From NCBI GenBank assembly GCA_013152795.1, contig JAADFS010000048.1, positions 1 through 8,697 of the forward strand: a stretch of DNA of 8,697 nt. Reading direction: 5' to 3'. Below the pieces are notes generated by a model. That model worked only from the letters and a program-made list of their open reading frames with translations. It made no database searches and was not told the DNA's origin. The position numbers and the translations under genes were made by a program. Positions 6,725-8,697 of this stretch are shown piece after piece (position 1 is the first letter of the stretch; every line of letters starts with the position of its first letter). The stretch is from Deferribacteres bacterium. GTDB lineage: Bacteria; Nitrospirota; Thermodesulfovibrionia; UBA6902.

Positions 6725-7816
6725 TTAAAATGAAGTATATGCCTCGAGGAGAATATCATCGCCGAACGTCGTTATGCACGTTTTTTTCAATTTAACGGCG
6801 TGTTCAATCAGCAACGGTGATTTACCTCCGATTGACGGGATTGAATCAATGCCTCCCAGTATTTTGGGTGCCATGAAAATCAGCACCTTGTCGACGATTC
6901 CGCTTGACAGCGCGGATGCATTGATTGACGAGCCCCCTTCAATCATCAGGCTTGTTATATCCATCCGCCCCAACTCTTTCATGAGTGCCTTCAGGTCCAC
7001 CCTTCCCTCTCTGTCACCGGTTACAATAACCCTGACGCCGCGGGAAAGCAGTCGGTCCATCTTTTTTTGCGCCGCCCTTCGTGTTGTGGCGATTATCGTC
7101 CTGTTGTCTCCATGCTCAAGCAGTCTTGCGGTGAGAGGTATCTGCAGGGAACTGTCTACTATCACCCTGTACGGATTTCTACCACCTTTTATTCTGCAGT
7201 CAAGGGAGGGGTCGTCTTTTTTCACAGTGCCTATCCCCACAAGCAGGGCGTCCACCTCGTCTCTGAGTTTGTGGACATATCTCCTCGCCCTTTTGCCGGT
7301 GATCCATTTTGAATCACCGGTCGCAGTTGCAATTTTCCCGTCGAGGGTCTGTGCGATCTTTAGAAAGACAAACGGCTCTTTCCTGGTGATGTATTTAATA
7401 AAGGTCTCATTGAGTTTTTTCGCCTCTGTTTCCATGACGGCGGTTTCCGTGTGTATGCCGGCTGCCCGAAGTTCTTTCAATCCCCTGCCGCGCACCTGTG
7501 GATTCGGGTCGGTCATGGCGGCAACCACTCTTTTTATCCCCGATTTGATAATAGCCCTTGTGCATGGAGGGGTCTTTTTTTCCGTGTGGCAGCATGGCTC
7601 GAGGTTGACATAAAGCACAGCGCCTTTTGCCTGCGGCCCTGCCCTTTTCAGGGCGACAATCTCGGCATGAGGCGTCCCTGCCTTCCTGTGATAGCCTTCT
7701 GCAATGATTTTTCCTTTTTTGACGATGACAGCCCCCACCATCGGATTCGGGCTTGTCCTGCCCCTGCCCCTGACGGCAAGCTCCAGCGCCTTCTGCATGA
7801 AAACTCTGTCAGACAT
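6725..7816 (-). CDS. ribD: Bifunctional riboflavin biosynthesis protein RibD (pyrimidine deaminase / reductase)
   Basis: A 363-residue cytosolic enzyme for two steps of riboflavin synthesis: deamination of the GTP-derived diaminopyrimidine, then NADPH-dependent reduction of the ribosyl group (family knowledge). The N-terminal deaminase (1-145) has TSPNPMVGAV, HAE (H50, E52) and PCCHTEKKTPPC (C76 and C85 with H50 as zinc ligands). The C-terminal reductase (147-360) has KIAQTLDGKIAT, DSKWITG, LLVGIGTVKKDDPSL, NPYRVIVDS and LMIEGGSSINASAL. Length is normal and both active sites look intact. The ATG at 7816 has AAAGGA five bases upstream; a TTG six codons earlier is less likely. No other rib gene adjoins it, and the leader lacks the conserved FMN riboswitch sequence, so it appears detached from the usual rib operon. 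Confidence 0.97.
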   Translation of the reverse strand: MSDRVFMQKALELAVRGRGRTSPNPMVGAVIVKKGKIIAEGYHRKAGTPHAEIVALKRAGPQAKGAVLYVNLEPCCHTEKKTPPCTRAIIKSGIKRVVAAMTDPNPQVRGRGLKELRAAGIHTETAVMETEAKKLNETFIKYITRKEPFVFLKIAQTLDGKIATATGDSKWITGKRARRYVHKLRDEVDALLVGIGTVKKDDPSLDCRIKGGRNPYRVIVDSSLQIPLTARLLEHGDNRTIIATTRRAAQKKMDRLLSRGVRVIVTGDREGRVDLKALMKELGRMDITSLMIEGGSSINASALSSGIVDKVLIFMAPKILGGIDSIPSIGGKSPLLIEHAVKLKKTCITTFGDDILLEAYTSF

Positions 7817-7848
7817 AACCTTCCTTTCCTGCAAACGATATGTTTAGA

Positions 7849-7876
7849 ATTTTAACAAAAAAGAAAAAAATTTAAA
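7849..7876 (-). promoter_or_regulatory. Possible weak promoter for ribD
   Basis: On the minus strand TTTAAA (7876-7871) and TAAAAT (7854-7849) are 16 bases apart. The spacer is almost pure T (T7-C-T6), a bendable tract of the kind found in promoters. A start near 7842 would give a leader of about 25 bases. The match to the -35 consensus is poor (4 of 6), so this is tentative. The T tract could instead follow the hairpin at 7892-7907. Confidence 0.3.
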
Positions 7877-7891
7877 GCATGAAGTCTTTCG

Positions 7892-7907
7892 ATGCCGGTT
7901 CCGGCAT
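7892..7907. repeat. 16-base near-perfect palindrome upstream of ribD
   Basis: ATGCCGG-TT-CCGGCAT has seven-base arms around a two-base centre. It lies about 76 bases upstream of the ribD start, just before the A/T tract. It could be a dimeric regulator's operator, a short REP unit, or (read on the minus strand) a weak hairpin. The loop is too short and the T tract too distant for a good intrinsic terminator. Confidence 0.5.
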
Positions 7908-7943
7908 ATCCCGATACAACGGGTTTATCCTTATTTTCCGGAT

Positions 7944-8151
7944 GGTTAACCTTAACGTTGCATAAACCCGCAAGGGAGGCTGCCGGGAAAGCTTTATCTG
8001 CGATACCTTCAGGAAATATTCTGCACAGCACATTGACGTCTTTCGGAATTTCACTTTCCGTTAATTCCTGCAATAAAGACATATTTCCCATATCCCATCG
8101 CTTTATAAAGGTTTTACGGCAGGCCCTCCTGCCATTTATGCAACATTAAGG
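7944..8151. repeat. Interspersed inverted-repeat element, copy D (longest, possibly composite)
   Basis: Left end 7944-7967 (GGTTAACCTTAACGTTGCAT then AAAC) and right end 8134-8151 (ATTTATGCAACATTAAGG) are inverted repeats. GCAAGGGAGGCTGCC followed by GGGAAAGCTTTATCTGCG (from 7970) matches copy B closely through 8012. A 100-base stretch (about 8013-8115) is then unique to this copy. A small hairpin GGCAGG-CCCT-CCTGCC (8118-8133) lies beside the right end. The outermost TTAA of the right end is missing and the plus-strand coding remnant begins there. Both ends are of the AAYGTTGCATAAA type, unlike the asymmetric ends of copies A to C, so the element may be a fusion of two copies. Confidence 0.75.
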
Positions 8152-8490
8152 AATATTTATGAGAGACCGTCTGCTCTGTCATCCGTCGAGGGCACATGGG
8201 AAATACCCCCTCCATACACACCGGATATACTTGAGGTAAATGGCAGCGGAAAGATATGGGGAACCTTCAAGTTTATTAAAACCGACTGTATATTCTCAGG
8301 CACCATAGAAATTATCAATCCATTATATAATGCATACAAAATAAATATAACGGTAACTAATTGCAAAGATTCCAACGGCGATTATAGTGGTCTGGCAAGA
8401 CTGGATGATTTCCAGACTGGTGATGATGCCCTTATACTTCATCTCTCCAACAGTTCATCTGTAATCTATGCGGATTATATAAGGAAATAA
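8152..8490 (+). pseudogene. 5'-truncated C-terminal fragment of a probable secreted protein or lipoprotein
   Basis: The plus-strand frame is open from 8077 to a TAA at 8488-8490. Protein-like coding appears only after repeat copy D, starting ERPSALSSVEGTWEI at 8161. About 109 residues follow, alternating hydrophobic and polar in beta-strand style, with IWGTFKFIKTDCIFSGTIEI, INITVTNCKDSNGDYSGLA and ALILHLSNSSSVIYADYIRK. The two cysteines and repeated GT/SG turns resemble the C-terminal half of small exported beta-rich lipoproteins; no specific family is recognised. The frame has no ATG or GTG and no signal peptide, and its upstream part is repeat sequence, so the 5' half appears lost. It is more AT-rich than the minus-strand genes. 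It is followed by a strong terminator at 8543-8585. A product started from a rare codon cannot be ruled out. Confidence 0.6.
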
Positions 8491-8542
8491 GCCATATAAC
8501 ATTGCCCCTGTAATATCAAAGCAGGGTTGCCTGACTAAAACA

Positions 8543-8585
8543 GGAATGAAAAAAGGCCCGGCAGCGCCGGGTCTTTTTTCATTCC
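8543..8585. terminator. Long-stem intrinsic terminator, potentially bidirectional
   Basis: GGAATGAAAAAAGGCCCGGC (8543-8562) pairs with GCCGGGTCTTTTTTCATTCC (8566-8585) around the loop AGC. Nineteen of 20 positions are Watson-Crick and one is G-U. The GC-rich inner stem plus the A6/T6 outer stem make a U tract on either strand, so it could end transcription from both sides. It lies 53 bases after the stop of the plus-strand remnant and is the natural terminator of that former gene. Confidence 0.9.
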
Positions 8586-8627
8586 AAACAATTCATCCGA
8601 CATCCCAAACCTCTGACCTCCTCCTGC

Positions 8628-8643
8628 TAAAGCTTTCCCGGCA
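8628..8643 (-). repeat. Core-only fragment of the interspersed repeat, copy E
   Basis: The minus strand reads TGCCGGGAAAGCTTTA, identical over 16 bases to 7981-7996 in copy D, but in the opposite orientation. No terminal inverted repeat is visible on either side within the window. The rest of 8586-8697 shows no gene or other recognisable feature. Confidence 0.5.
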
Positions 8644-8697
8644 ATATACCGAATAAAAACTGTCGATTAGTGCGCACACCACGCGCCTGATTGACAG

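Noticed and set aside
6774..7613. Plus-strand open frame of 279 codons opposite ribD
   Set aside because: It is entirely antisense to the well-supported ribD gene, and its protein has a biased, shadow-like composition with no recognisable motif.
7817..7943. FMN riboswitch in front of ribD
   Set aside because: The leader is short and A/T-rich and lacks the conserved FMN element blocks.
7852..8091. Minus-strand frame of 79 codons starting at 8091
   Set aside because: It runs through repeat copy D, its core and its left end, and ends in the A/T tract. The peptide looks like translated repeat plus spacer, and it shows no domain or clear ribosome site. The 60-codon frame overlapping it (7872-8054) is rejected for the same reason.
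1281..8151. CRISPR array
   Set aside because: The repeats are far apart, imperfect and inverted, and are not regularly spaced direct repeats.
8535..8603. Minus-strand 22-codon frame at 8603 with an AGGAGG-like sequence upstream
   Set aside because: It runs straight through the terminator hairpin and has no protein-like character. The purine-rich stretch before it is probably chance.

Overview
The window is a two-component / cyclic-di-GMP signalling neighbourhood on the minus strand, with one riboflavin biosynthesis gene. Base composition is moderate, codon use is mixed, and many multi-domain receiver and sensor proteins are separated by short palindromic repeats. This looks like a free-living, signalling-rich Gram-negative bacterium, for example a Nitrospirota or deltaproteobacterial-type lineage. 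That placement is an impression, not a demonstrated assignment.

In order of transcription (high to low coordinates) the minus strand carries five intact genes and one broken gene. They are ribD (bifunctional riboflavin deaminase/reductase); a stand-alone CheY/DivK-type receiver; a REC-PAS-GAF-GGDEF diguanylate cyclase 22 bases behind it; a membrane sensor with an extracytoplasmic domain, HAMP and PAS but no kinase domain; a REC-HD-GYP c-di-GMP phosphodiesterase; and an NMT1/THI5-like periplasmic-binding sensor that carries one frameshift and runs off the left edge. A good sigma70-like promoter (TTTACA-17-TATGAT) lies between ribD and the receiver gene and should drive the receiver/cyclase pair. 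Several starts are ATG codons a few residues inside longer frames that open with TTG.

Four spacers (about 1281-1375, 2606-2736, 4225-4358 and 7944-8151) hold copies of one interspersed repeat. Each copy has terminal inverted repeats close to AACCTTAATGTTGCATAAA. Copies B, C and D also share a core around AAAGCTTTATCTGCG. A fifth, core-only fragment lies at 8628-8643. The element looks like a MITE or a long REP-like hairpin. One end of copy C supplies the stop codon of the diguanylate cyclase. Copy D abuts the broken 5' end of the only plus-strand coding remnant, the C-terminal part of a probable secreted protein or lipoprotein (to 8490). A very long-stemmed intrinsic terminator follows at 8543-8585.

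Functionally, the cyclase and the phosphodiesterase carry near-duplicate receiver domains, so one upstream kinase could control opposing c-di-GMP enzymes. No histidine kinase catalytic domain is visible in the window. The phosphodonor must be elsewhere, possibly in the unseen C-terminal part of the NMT1-type sensor.
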